Below, in pieces: positions 23,808 to 32,442 of a DNA stretch of 34,643 bases. Origin of the DNA: Glycomyces salinus (GTDB lineage Bacteria > Actinomycetota > Actinomycetes > Mycobacteriales > Micromonosporaceae); assembly GCF_016428645.1 (NCBI RefSeq), contig NZ_JAELXW010000092.1:1-34643 (forward strand), in the 5' to 3' direction. Under the pieces are notes generated by a model. That model searched no databases, was not told where the DNA came from, and saw only the letters and a list, made by a program, of their open reading frames with translations. The translations under genes were made by a program, and so were the position numbers. Within the stretch, counting starts at the first letter, position 1, and every line of letters begins with the position of its first letter.

Positions 23808-25142
23808 GTGCCCGGTCGATACAGCACCGTCACCCTGGTAGGACCCGAGACCACCCGCGACATGGCGCTGCCCGGTGACGTGCCGGTCGCCGAGCTCATG
23901 CCGGAGATGCTGCGCACCACCGGCGTCCTCGAAGACCACCCCGAGACCGCCTCGGTCTGGTCCCTGACCACTTCGGACGGGACGGTCATCGACCGCGCCT
24001 CGACCCTGGGCGGGGCCGCCGTCGCCGACGGGCAGGCGCTGCTGCTCACCGAGAGCACCGCGACCTCGCTCCCGGCCACCGTCGAGGACGTGCGCGACGG
24101 CGTCGAGGACGCCGTGGACGGGGACGGCGTCCGCTGGGACCCCGGCGTCGGGCGGCTGCTGGCCGTCGGCACCGCCGGGCTCCTGATCGGCGCCGCCGCC
24201 TTCGCCCCCGGGACCGACGCCTCGATCCTCCTCACCGGGGCCCTGGTCGGCGCGCTGGCCGTGCTCGCCTCCTGGTGGTCGGAGCGCCAGCATCCGGTCA
24301 TGACCCATCTGGCGATCACCGTCGGCGCGCTGTGGGCCGGGCGCCTCGGCCACACGCTCACGGTCTGGGCCGCCTCCGACGGCGCCGCCGAGACCGCCAC
24401 CCGCCTGCTCGGCGCGCTGTGCGGGGCGCTGCTGTTCGCGGCCGTCGTCCGGCTCGGCACCCGCATGGCGAGCCCGTACGCGACCGGGCTCGCGATCACC
24501 ACGCTGGTCGCGGCCGGAGCCTGGAGCGCCTGGGCCCACCTCGGCGTCGACGCCGACCGGGTCGCCGCGGCGGTCCTGGTCGCCGTCCTGTTCGCGTTCG
24601 CCGCGGCCCCGCGGACGGCCATGTTCACCTCGGGCATGTTCACCCTCGACCGGGAGGTGCGCGGCGGCGCCGCCACCAGCGGCGAGGCGCTGCGGCGCGT
24701 CCTGGAGCGCACCGACTCGCGCATCACCGGCGCCGTCTGCGGCCTGGCCGTCTGCGCGGGCGCGGCCTCGGCGCTCCTGGCCTCCCGGACCGAGGAGTGG
24801 GCCGCGATCCTCGGCACGGCCGGGGCCGCCGCGCTGCTCGCCCGATCCCGCGTGTTCGAACTGGTGCAGCACGTCGCGCCGCTGCGAGCGGTCGGCATGC
24901 TGGTCGGCGGCTTCGCCGTCCTCGGCTGGATCGACCGGCTCGAGCCGCTGCGCGAATGGACGCCCGCCGCGGCCGTCCTCGCCGCGCTCGCCTACGTGTC
25001 GGTCGCCTCGATCTCCCGCTCCCCGGTCTCGGCCTCCTGGTGGCGCCGCTTCATCGGCGTCGCCGAGACGGTTCTGGTGGCCGGGATGGTCGTCCTCGCC
25101 GCGCACCTGTGGGGCCTGTACGCGGCCGTGGCGGCGATGTGA
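23808..25142 (+). CDS. eccD: type VII secretion integral membrane protein EccD
   Basis: The 444-aa protein has an N-terminal ubiquitin-like (YukD) domain (about 1-88, GRYSTVTLVGP through ALLLTES). It is followed by about eleven membrane segments from residue 115 to the C-terminus (for example LLAVGTAGLLIGAAAF and VLVAGMVVLAAHLWGLYAAVAA), the architecture of EccD. In mycobacterial ESX systems EccD forms the bulk of the membrane pore. The GTG at 23808 is the only start that keeps the whole ubiquitin-like fold; the ribosome-binding site is weak, so coupling to the upstream gene 28 nt away may help. eccC follows 13 nt later. Confidence 0.93.
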   Translation: MPGRYSTVTLVGPETTRDMALPGDVPVAELMPEMLRTTGVLEDHPETASVWSLTTSDGTVIDRASTLGGAAVADGQALLLTESTATSLPATVEDVRDGVEDAVDGDGVRWDPGVGRLLAVGTAGLLIGAAAFAPGTDASILLTGALVGALAVLASWWSERQHPVMTHLAITVGALWAGRLGHTLTVWAASDGAAETATRLLGALCGALLFAAVVRLGTRMASPYATGLAITTLVAAGAWSAWAHLGVDADRVAAAVLVAVLFAFAAAPRTAMFTSGMFTLDREVRGGAATSGEALRRVLERTDSRITGAVCGLAVCAGAASALLASRTEEWAAILGTAGAAALLARSRVFELVQHVAPLRAVGMLVGGFAVLGWIDRLEPLREWTPAAAVLAALAYVSVASISRSPVSASWWRRFIGVAETVLVAGMVVLAAHLWGLYAAVAAM

Positions 25143-25155
25143 AGGAAGGACGCGC

Positions 25156-28100
25156 ATGGGCACCGAGGTGATCCACCGGCCCGCCCGCCGGCCCCTCCCC
25201 GAGGTCTCGGCCGAGCCGCTGACGCTCGCGACCCCGCCGGTCCTCGGCGACGCCCTGCCGCCCACGATGGGCGCGCCCATGCTGCTCATGCCGGTCATGT
25301 CCGGTTCGGGCGCGATCGTCATGACCCTGTCGAACCTGCACCGGCCGCTGTACGCCACCGCCGGGCTGCTCATGCTCGTGGCCTCCATCGCGATGGGCGT
25401 GGTCCTGTTCGTCGCCATGCGCTCGGGCCCCCGGCGCAAGCTCCGGCAGGAACGCGAGCGCTACCTCGACTACCTCGAGGACGCCCGCCGCGCCGTCCGC
25501 GAGGCCGTCGCCGCCCAGCGCACCCGCGCCGCGCTCCGCCACCCCCACCCCGACCTGCTGCTCGACCTCGCCTGCGATCCGGCCCGGCGCTGGGAGCGGC
25601 GGGCTTCGGACGCCGACCTCCTCACCGTCAGGTGCGGCACCGCCGAACTCCCGCTCGAGCGGACCCTCTCGCTGCGCCTGGACGAGGACAACCCCCTGGC
25701 CGCCTACGACCCGGTCTGCCACTCGGGCGCGGAAGAACTGGTCGACCGCTACGCGGTCCTGGCCGACCAGCCCCTGACCGTGCCGCTCGGCGAGATCGGG
25801 CAGCTGTCGGTCGTCGGCGACTACGAACCGGCCCGCGAGACCGCCTTCACCGTCCTCGCCCAGCTCGCCGCCCTGGTCGCACCCGAAGACCTCGACCTCG
25901 CCGTCGTCGCCGCCCCGCGCGTGGCGCAGCGCTGGCACGGCCTGCGCTGGCTGCCCCACCTGCTCGCCGACGGCCTCGCCGACGAACTGCCCGCGCCGCT
26001 GATCTGCCCCACCACCGCCGAACTCGCCGACCGGCTCGCCGGCGACCTGGCCCGGCGAAGCGCCGAACTGCGCCGCCGCCGCGGCGCCAGGCCCGGCCCC
26101 GGCACCCGCCGCCTCCTGGTCGTCATCGACGGCGAGCACCAGGTGTCCCTGCCCGACCTCCTCGGCGGCGCCTCTGCCGCCGACCTCGGCGTCCACATCG
26201 TCACCCTCGTCGCCGAGCAGCGGCAGGAACCCGAGCACACCGACGCCCGCCTCACCGTCGACGGCGACCGGATCACCCTCACCCGCATCGACCGCGCCGA
26301 CGGCGGGCTCCGCGAGGAGTCCCGCACGGGCCGCCGCGACCGCATCGACGAAGCCGACCTGGCCGCGATCGGCCGCGCCCTGGCCCCCTACCGGCTCGCC
26401 GCCGACCACACCGCCCACGCGCTCGGAGGCGTCCACGGGCTCGCCGACATCCTCGGCGTCGCCGACCCGGCCGACGTCGACTGGCGTTCGACATGGAAGA
26501 CCGGCGACGAATCCGAGCTGCTGCGCGTCCCCTTCGCCGTCGACGCCGACGGCCGCGTCGTCGAACTCGACCTCAAGGAGTCGGCGCTCGGCGGCATGGG
26601 CCCCCACGGGCTCATCGTCGGCGCCACCGGCTCGGGCAAGTCCGAGGCCCTGCGCACCCTCGTCGCCGCCCTGGCCGTGCGCCACCCGCCCGAGCGCCTG
26701 GCGCTGCTGACGGCCGACTTCAAGGGCGGGGCCACCTTCGCCGACTGCGACGCCCTGCCCCACACGGCCGGGTCGATCACCAACCTGGCCGACGACCTCA
26801 GCCTCGTCGACCGCTTCGCCGAGGCCCTCTACGGCGAGATGACCCGCCGCCAGCAGCTGCTCAAGGACGCCGGGAACCTCCCCAACGTGCACGCCTACGC
26901 CTCGCTGCGCGCCCAGGACCCCGGACTCGAACCGCTGCCCCACCTCCTGGTCATCATCGACGAGTTCTCCGAACTGCTGACGGCCAAGCCCGACTTCTCC
27001 GAGCTGTTCGTGGCCGTCGGCCGCATCGGCCGGTCCATCGGCGTCCACCTGCTCCTGGCCACCCAGCGGCTCGAGGCCCAGCACCTGCGGGGCTTGGAGT
27101 CGCACCTGTCCTACCGCATCGGGCTGCGCACCTTCTCCGAATCGGAGAGCCGCGAGGCCATCGGCGTCTCCGACGCCTACCGGCTCCCGCCCGAGCCCGG
27201 CTCCGGGTACCTCAAAGTGGACACCACGATCTTCACCAGGTTCAAGGCCGCCATGGTCTCCGGGCCCTACGTACCGCCGCGCGACGAGGAGCCGCAGCGG
27301 CTGCCAGTGCTCGAGTGGCCCCCGCCGGCCGCGCCCGCGTTCCTGGCCGACCTCGTCCCCGCCGACGCCCGAACCGAGACCGAGGCCGAAGGCGGCCGCA
27401 GCGTCCTGCGCGCCCTGGTCGACTCCCTGTCGGCGGCCGACGTCGAACCGCCCCGCCCCGTCTGGCTCCCGCCGCTGCCCGAGGCCCTGCCGCTCGACGC
27501 CGTGCCCGGGGCCCTCGACCGGCCCGACCGCGACGGCGAGGTCACCGCCGTCCTCGGCCTCTACGACGACCCCCGCGGCCAGTACCAGGGCCCGCTCGAA
27601 TGGGCCCTGTCGGGCGCCGACGCGAACCTGGCCCTCTACGGCGCCCCCACCACCGGCAAGTCGACGCTGGTGCGCACCCTCGTCTCCAGCCTCGCGCTCC
27701 GCTACCCGCCCGCGGCCGTCGCCTGCTACGTCGTCGACTACGGCGGCGGCGCCCTCGGCCCGCTGGCCGAACTGCCGCACGTCGCCGTCGTCGCCGGGCG
27801 CGCCGACCCCGAACTGGTCGCGCGCACCCTCGCCGAAGTGCGGTCCCTCCTGGACGTCCGCGAAGCCGAGATGCGGCGCCACCGCATCGACTCCGTGGCC
27901 GGGCTGCGCCGCGCCGGCGAGAACGGCGAGGTCGGCATCCCCGGCGACGTCCTGCTCGCCGTCGACGGCTGGGGCGCCCTCACCGAGGCCGACGACAACG
28001 CCTTCGACGTGATGATGGAGATCGCCGGGCGCGGCCCCGCGCTCGGCGTCCACACCGTCCTGACCGCCGTCAACTCGAACCAGATCCGCGCCCGGCTCGC

Positions 28101-29118
28101 CTCCTCCTTCACCGGCCGCATCGAACTGCGCCTGGCCGACGCCTTCGACTCGGGGATCGACCGCAAGCTCGTCGAGGCCATCCCCAAGGACGTCCCCGGC
28201 CGCGTCGTCCTGGCCACCGAGCATTACGGGCACGTCGCGCTGCCGCGTATCGACGGCGGCACCGGCACCGACGACCTCGCCGCCGCCTCGGCCGACCTGG
28301 CCCGCCGCGTCCGCCGCCGCTGGCCCGGACCAGGCGTGCCCGCGGTCAGGACCCTGCCCTCGACCGTCCGGCTCGACACGCTCGTCCCGGACCTGGCCGA
28401 GCCGGTCCCCGGCGACCCGTACGCGAGCGCGCCCGTCCTCGGCCTGTCCGAGACCGACCTCGGCCCGGTCCGCCTCGACTTCGACGCCGACCCGCACCTG
28501 GTCGTTTTCGGCGACACGCAGACCGGGAAGAGCACCGCCCTGCGCTCGATCCTGCACCAGATCACCCGCCGCCCCGCGGACGAGGTCGGCGTCGCGCTGA
28601 TCGACTACCGGCGCGCCCACCTGGAAGCCGTCGGGCCCGACCACCTCATCACCTACTGCACCTCCGCCGCGCACGCCGCCCAGAACGCCGCCGAGCTCGC
28701 CGCGGCCCTGCGTGAACGCCTCCCCGGGCCCGAAGTCACCCCTGCTCAACTGCGCGAACGCGACTGGTGGCAGGGCAAGGAGGTCTTCGTGGTCGTCGAC
28801 GACTACGACCTGGTCGCCGGCCCGAACGGCAACCCGCTCGGGCCGCTGACCGAACTGCTCCCGCAGGGCAGGGACCTCGGCCTGCACCTGATCGTCGCCC
28901 GCCGCACCGGCGGCTCCAGCCGCGCGGTGTACGAGCCGCTGCTGCGCGGCCTGGTCGACATGTCCTGCCCCGGCCTGCTGTTCTCCGGCGACCGCCTCGA
29001 AGGACGCCTGGTCAACGGCACCGCCAGCAGGCAGCTCCCGCCCGGGCGCGCCCTCCTGGCTCGGCGCGGCCGGGCGCCCGAGCTCGTCCAGACGCCGCTG
29101 CCCCGGGCCGACGTCTAG
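25156..29118 (+). CDS. eccC: type VII secretion ATPase EccC (FtsK/SpoIIIE family, three ATPase domains)
   Basis: This 1320-aa motor has two N-terminal membrane segments (about 38-60 and 66-88), a DUF-type stalk region and three FtsK-like ATPase domains. The Walker A motifs are GATGSGKS (489-496), GAPTTGKS (829-836) and GDTQTGKS (1119-1126). The first domain has a full Walker B with Asp602-Glu603 (LLVIIDEF). The second has Asp937-Gly938 (VLLAVDGW) and the third Asp1215-Asp1216 (VVVDDYD), so only domain 1 carries the usual catalytic Glu. That fits the known pattern in which domain 1 is the main hydrolase and the distal domains bind substrate. It is a single polypeptide, unlike split EccCa/EccCb. 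GAAGGAAGGA precedes the ATG. It recruits and energises export of the WXG100 proteins. Confidence 0.96.
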   Translation: MGTEVIHRPARRPLPEVSAEPLTLATPPVLGDALPPTMGAPMLLMPVMSGSGAIVMTLSNLHRPLYATAGLLMLVASIAMGVVLFVAMRSGPRRKLRQERERYLDYLEDARRAVREAVAAQRTRAALRHPHPDLLLDLACDPARRWERRASDADLLTVRCGTAELPLERTLSLRLDEDNPLAAYDPVCHSGAEELVDRYAVLADQPLTVPLGEIGQLSVVGDYEPARETAFTVLAQLAALVAPEDLDLAVVAAPRVAQRWHGLRWLPHLLADGLADELPAPLICPTTAELADRLAGDLARRSAELRRRRGARPGPGTRRLLVVIDGEHQVSLPDLLGGASAADLGVHIVTLVAEQRQEPEHTDARLTVDGDRITLTRIDRADGGLREESRTGRRDRIDEADLAAIGRALAPYRLAADHTAHALGGVHGLADILGVADPADVDWRSTWKTGDESELLRVPFAVDADGRVVELDLKESALGGMGPHGLIVGATGSGKSEALRTLVAALAVRHPPERLALLTADFKGGATFADCDALPHTAGSITNLADDLSLVDRFAEALYGEMTRRQQLLKDAGNLPNVHAYASLRAQDPGLEPLPHLLVIIDEFSELLTAKPDFSELFVAVGRIGRSIGVHLLLATQRLEAQHLRGLESHLSYRIGLRTFSESESREAIGVSDAYRLPPEPGSGYLKVDTTIFTRFKAAMVSGPYVPPRDEEPQRLPVLEWPPPAAPAFLADLVPADARTETEAEGGRSVLRALVDSLSAADVEPPRPVWLPPLPEALPLDAVPGALDRPDRDGEVTAVLGLYDDPRGQYQGPLEWALSGADANLALYGAPTTGKSTLVRTLVSSLALRYPPAAVACYVVDYGGGALGPLAELPHVAVVAGRADPELVARTLAEVRSLLDVREAEMRRHRIDSVAGLRRAGENGEVGIPGDVLLAVDGWGALTEADDNAFDVMMEIAGRGPALGVHTVLTAVNSNQIRARLASSFTGRIELRLADAFDSGIDRKLVEAIPKDVPGRVVLATEHYGHVALPRIDGGTGTDDLAAASADLARRVRRRWPGPGVPAVRTLPSTVRLDTLVPDLAEPVPGDPYASAPVLGLSETDLGPVRLDFDADPHLVVFGDTQTGKSTALRSILHQITRRPADEVGVALIDYRRAHLEAVGPDHLITYCTSAAHAAQNAAELAAALRERLPGPEVTPAQLRERDWWQGKEVFVVVDDYDLVAGPNGNPLGPLTELLPQGRDLGLHLIVARRTGGSSRAVYEPLLRGLVDMSCPGLLFSGDRLEGRLVNGTASRQLPPGRALLARRGRAPELVQTPLPRADV

Positions 29119-29121
29119 ACG

Positions 29122-29146
29122 CCGGGAGACGCGACACGTCCCCCGG
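29122..29146 (+). terminator. hairpin after eccC
   Basis: A 10-bp stem with one mismatch (29122-29131 with 29137-29146) and a 5-nt loop begins 4 nt after the stop. There is no U-tract, so it may only partly separate the ESX genes from the coiled-coil gene. Confidence 0.5.
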
Positions 29147-29231
29147 GCGTGTTAGCCGCCGAAACCACCGCTTCCAGGGTGATGATGGCTCATTAATCCG
29201 TTTCCTGTGATTACGTCAACTCTGGAAGATC

Positions 29232-30488
29232 ATGTCGAAATTCTTCGAGGAGACCGGACCGGAATTCGCCGTCAGCATGCGCGGTTACGACCGCCATCAG
29301 GTCGACGAGTTCACCTCCCGGCTCTATCAGAACATCAAGAGCAGCGAACAGCAGTTCGCCGATGCCCGATCAGCCCTGGAGACCACCGAGGGGCACCTGC
29401 GCCGCACCGAGGAACGCATCGCCGCCCTCGAGCGGCGCGTGTCCGACCGAGCCGCCCAGATCGCCGAGGCCGAGCAGCCCACGCTCGCCGGGCTCGGCGC
29501 CCGGGTGGAGAAGATCCTGCGCGCCGCCGAGCAGGACGCCGCCGTCCAGCGCGAGGAGGCCGGCAGGCAGCAGGCGGCGATCCTGGCCGAGGCCCGCGCC
29601 GAGGCCGACTCGATGATGCGCGGCGCCCACACCGAGTCCTCAGAGGTCACCGCCACCAGTGAGCAGGACGTGGCCGAGATCCGGGCCCGGGCCGTGGCCG
29701 AGACCACCGAGCTGCGCGAGAACGCCCGGCGCACCCACGACCTGGCCGTGACCGACGCCCAGCGCGAGACCCAGACGCAGCTGAGCCAGGCGCGCTCGGA
29801 AGTCGAGAAGACCCGCAGCCAGGCCGAGCGCGAGATCGCGGTCCTGCGGGCCACGGCCGAGCGCGAGGTCACCGAGGTGCGGGCGATGGCCGCCCGGGAG
29901 TCCGACGAGCAGCGGTCGGCGGCCTCCCGGCTGCTGTCCGAGGCCGCCGAGCACCGCAAGAAGATGACCCAGGAGCTCACCCTGGCCGAGGCCGACCGCC
30001 GGGAGCGGGCCCAGCGGGAGGAGGCCGACCGGCACCAGCAGGCCATGGCCACCGCCCAGCGGATCGTCTCCGAGGCCGAGGAGCGCCTGGCGCTGGCCGA
30101 GGAGCGGGTGCGCACGGCCGAGAACCGGGCCATCGAGCGCCGTGAGGAGGCCGACCAGCAGGCCAAGGACGCCCTGCAGCGGGCGGGGGAGCAGGCCGAG
30201 TCGATCGGCACCGAGTCGCGGACGGAGGCCAAGCGGCTGCGGCGCGACGCCGAGGAGCGGGCCGCCGAGCTGGTGCAGCCGCTGGCCGAGGAGGTCGAGA
30301 CGCTGACCCGGCAGCGCGACAGCGCCGAGTCGAACCTCACCGACCTGCGTCGCCAGTTGGGCCTGGCCAGCGGGGACGAGGACTCCTCGGAGGCGTCGTT
30401 CGAGTCGGACCCGCCCCGGGTGCCGATCAACAAGCAGCGCGAGCCCGCCGACATCGACCAGACGCAGCAGCTGCCGATCGTCAGGTAG
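29232..30488 (+). CDS. DivIVA/FilP/Scy-like long coiled-coil protein
   Basis: The 418-aa soluble protein has an N-terminal DivIVA-like segment (EFAVSMRGYDRHQVDEFTSRL, about 11-31). An almost unbroken charged coiled coil rich in Ala, Glu, Arg and Gln follows, from about 40 to 375. A disordered tail ends TQQLPIVR. This is the outline of the actinobacterial FilP/Scy family, cytoskeletal scaffolds of polar growth often misannotated as cellulose-binding proteins. GGAAG precedes the ATG. It lies 113 nt after eccC on the same strand with only a weak hairpin between, so partial co-transcription with the ESX genes is possible. Its relation to secretion is inference. Confidence 0.85.
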   Translation: MSKFFEETGPEFAVSMRGYDRHQVDEFTSRLYQNIKSSEQQFADARSALETTEGHLRRTEERIAALERRVSDRAAQIAEAEQPTLAGLGARVEKILRAAEQDAAVQREEAGRQQAAILAEARAEADSMMRGAHTESSEVTATSEQDVAEIRARAVAETTELRENARRTHDLAVTDAQRETQTQLSQARSEVEKTRSQAEREIAVLRATAEREVTEVRAMAARESDEQRSAASRLLSEAAEHRKKMTQELTLAEADRRERAQREEADRHQQAMATAQRIVSEAEERLALAEERVRTAENRAIERREEADQQAKDALQRAGEQAESIGTESRTEAKRLRRDAEERAAELVQPLAEEVETLTRQRDSAESNLTDLRRQLGLASGDEDSSEASFESDPPRVPINKQREPADIDQTQQLPIVR

Positions 30489-30500
30489 CGGCGGGGACGA

Positions 30501-30548
30501 AAGCGGGCGGTCAGCGTTCGGGTGCTCACTCGGACTGGCCGCCCGCTT
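30501..30548 (+). terminator. terminator after the coiled-coil gene
   Basis: A 14-bp stem (30501-30514 with 30535-30548, one G-U pair) with a 20-nt loop starts 12 nt past the stop codon and closes the ESX-coiled-coil region. Confidence 0.75.
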
Positions 30549-30617
30549 CGCTTACCTATATTATAAATAAACTGAACTAATTATGTACCCCCTGTTTCCG
30601 ACACGCAGGAGCCCCGC
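30549..30617 (+). promoter_or_regulatory. AT-rich promoter region of the GH20 gene
   Basis: A sharp AT-rich island (about 30551-30595, CTATATTATAAATAAACTG onward) sits between the terminator and the GH20 ribosome-binding site. It almost certainly contains the promoter, but the exact -35/-10 pair is not clear. Confidence 0.4.
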
Positions 30618-32231
30618 ATGCAGCGCATCTCGCTGATCCCTCAGCCCAGCCGCCTCACCCCCGCCGACGGCGAGCTCGACCTCGCCTCCCTGGGTGCCAT
30701 CGTCGCCGCCGACCCCGAGACCACCGGTCCGGCCTGGCTCCTGTCCGACCTGCTGGCCTCCGGCACCGGGCTGCGCCTGGCGGTGGCCGACGCCTTCGAG
30801 GGCCCCGCCCTGCGCCTGCGCCTGGAGGGCCGGCGGCCCGAGGCGGACACCACCGCCGCCGAGGCCTACCGGCTCGAGGTCGCCCCCGGCGGGGTCGACC
30901 TGGTCGCCGCCCACCCCGCCGGCATCTCCCGCGGGATCGCGACGCTGCGCCAGCTGCTGCCGCCCGGCTCCCTGCGCGCGGCCCCCGGCGCCGGGGCCGT
31001 CCTGCCGCTGGTCTCGATCGAGGACGAGCCGCGGCTGCGGTGGCGCGGAGTCATGATCGACGTGGCCCGCCACTTCCAGGCCAAGGACTTCGTGCTGCGC
31101 ATGATAGACCGGGCCTGGCTGCACCGCCTCAACACCGTCCACCTGCACCTGACCGACGACCAGGGCTGGCGCGTCGAGATCCCCTCCCGGCCGAGGCTGG
31201 CCGAGGTCGCCGCCTGGCGCGCCGAGACCGTCGTCGGCCACGCCCGCGAGGACGCGGTGTACGACGGCACCCCCCACGGCGGCTACTACACCCTGGACGA
31301 CCTGCGCGAGATCGTCGCCTACGCCCGCGCCCGGCACATCAACGTGGTCCCCGAGATCAACCTCCCCGGCCACACCCGCTCGGTCCTGGCGGCCTACCCC
31401 GAGCTGGGGGCCGGGCAGAACCGGCCGGTGGCGACCACCTTCGGGGTCTTCGAGGAGGTCCTCGAGCCGACCGAGGAGTCCCTCGCCTTCGCCCGCGAGG
31501 TCCTCGACACCGTCGCCGAGGTCTTCGACTCCCCGTTCATCCACATCGGCGGCGACGAGGTGCCCACGACCCAGTGGGAGTCCTCGCCTACGGCCGCGGC
31601 GCTGATGGAGCGCGAGGGCATCGCCGAGGTCCGCGGCGTCCAGGCCTGGTTCACCCGCGCCCTGACCGAGCACGTCGCCTCCCTGGGGCGGCGCGCGATC
31701 GGCTGGGACGAGGTCCTCGACGGCGGCGCCCCCGGCGAGACCGTGATCTCGGTGTGGCGCAACGAGGCCTACATCAAGAAGGCCGCCGAGGCCGGACACG
31801 AGGTCATCGCCATCCCTGAGCCGTACGTCTACTTCGACCACTACGAGAGCACCGACCCCGGCGAGCCGCTGCGCATCCACGGCCTGATCACCGCCGAGAA
31901 GGTCGCCGGCTGGGACCCGGTCCCGCCGGGGGTCGAGGAGTCCGCGGTGCTGGGCGCCCAGTGCCAGCTGTGGTCGGAGTACCTGCCGCGCCCGGCCGAC
32001 GTCGAGTACGCCGCCTTCCCGCGGCTGGCCGTCTTCGCCGACGTCGCCTGGGCCGCACCGGAGGCCCGCCGGGCCTCGCCGGTGATGGACCGGCTGGTCC
32101 CGCACCTGGAGCGCCTGGACGCCCTCGGCGTGGCCTACCGGCCCCTGGAGGGCCCCCGGCCCTGGCAGGCCGGCGGCACCGGCGCCCGCAAGCGGTCGGA
32201 CGTGGAGTTCACCGAGCACCCGGCCGAGTAG
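30618..32231 (+). CDS. GH20 beta-N-acetylhexosaminidase
   Basis: The 537-aa hydrolase has an N-terminal GH20b domain (about 2-125) and a GH20 TIM barrel (about 135-500). The catalytic pair Asp313-Glu314 is in HIGGDEVP. RWRGVMIDVARHF, LHLHLTDDQGWR, VVPEINLPGHT, GWDEV and QLWSEY are all intact. GH20 enzymes use substrate-assisted retention to release terminal GlcNAc or GalNAc. No signal peptide is visible, so it is probably cytoplasmic and acts on imported chito-oligosaccharides or recycled wall fragments. The ATG at 30618 is preceded by AGGAG. It is a single-gene unit bounded by terminators, and no DasR-type operator was recognised. Confidence 0.95.
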   Translation: MQRISLIPQPSRLTPADGELDLASLGAIVAADPETTGPAWLLSDLLASGTGLRLAVADAFEGPALRLRLEGRRPEADTTAAEAYRLEVAPGGVDLVAAHPAGISRGIATLRQLLPPGSLRAAPGAGAVLPLVSIEDEPRLRWRGVMIDVARHFQAKDFVLRMIDRAWLHRLNTVHLHLTDDQGWRVEIPSRPRLAEVAAWRAETVVGHAREDAVYDGTPHGGYYTLDDLREIVAYARARHINVVPEINLPGHTRSVLAAYPELGAGQNRPVATTFGVFEEVLEPTEESLAFAREVLDTVAEVFDSPFIHIGGDEVPTTQWESSPTAAALMEREGIAEVRGVQAWFTRALTEHVASLGRRAIGWDEVLDGGAPGETVISVWRNEAYIKKAAEAGHEVIAIPEPYVYFDHYESTDPGEPLRIHGLITAEKVAGWDPVPPGVEESAVLGAQCQLWSEYLPRPADVEYAAFPRLAVFADVAWAAPEARRASPVMDRLVPHLERLDALGVAYRPLEGPRPWQAGGTGARKRSDVEFTEHPAE

Positions 32232-32248
32232 GCACGCACCGGCCGAGG

Positions 32249-32285
32249 AGCGGATGCGGGGCCGGCAGGTAGCCCCGCATCCGCT
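32249..32285 (+). terminator. terminator after the GH20 gene
   Basis: A perfect 14-bp stem (32249-32262 with 32272-32285) with a 9-nt loop lies 18 nt after the stop codon. Confidence 0.8.
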
Positions 32286-32442
32286 GTCATGCACCGTTCG
32301 ACGGAGGGCGGCCCGAGCGATTTCGAGCCGCTGTATCTAGGATGGTCGTGGTCCCCGGCGGCGGCGCTTGCGTGATGCGGGTCAACAGCGGGTCAGCAAC
32401 GGGAGCGCCCGCGCCGACGCCGGGGAGTATTGGGGCCGCGCC

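Noticed and set aside
25051-28887. 1278-aa minus-strand open frame opposite eccC
   Set aside because: It is the antisense shadow of eccC, with Gly/Asp/Val-rich low-information translation.
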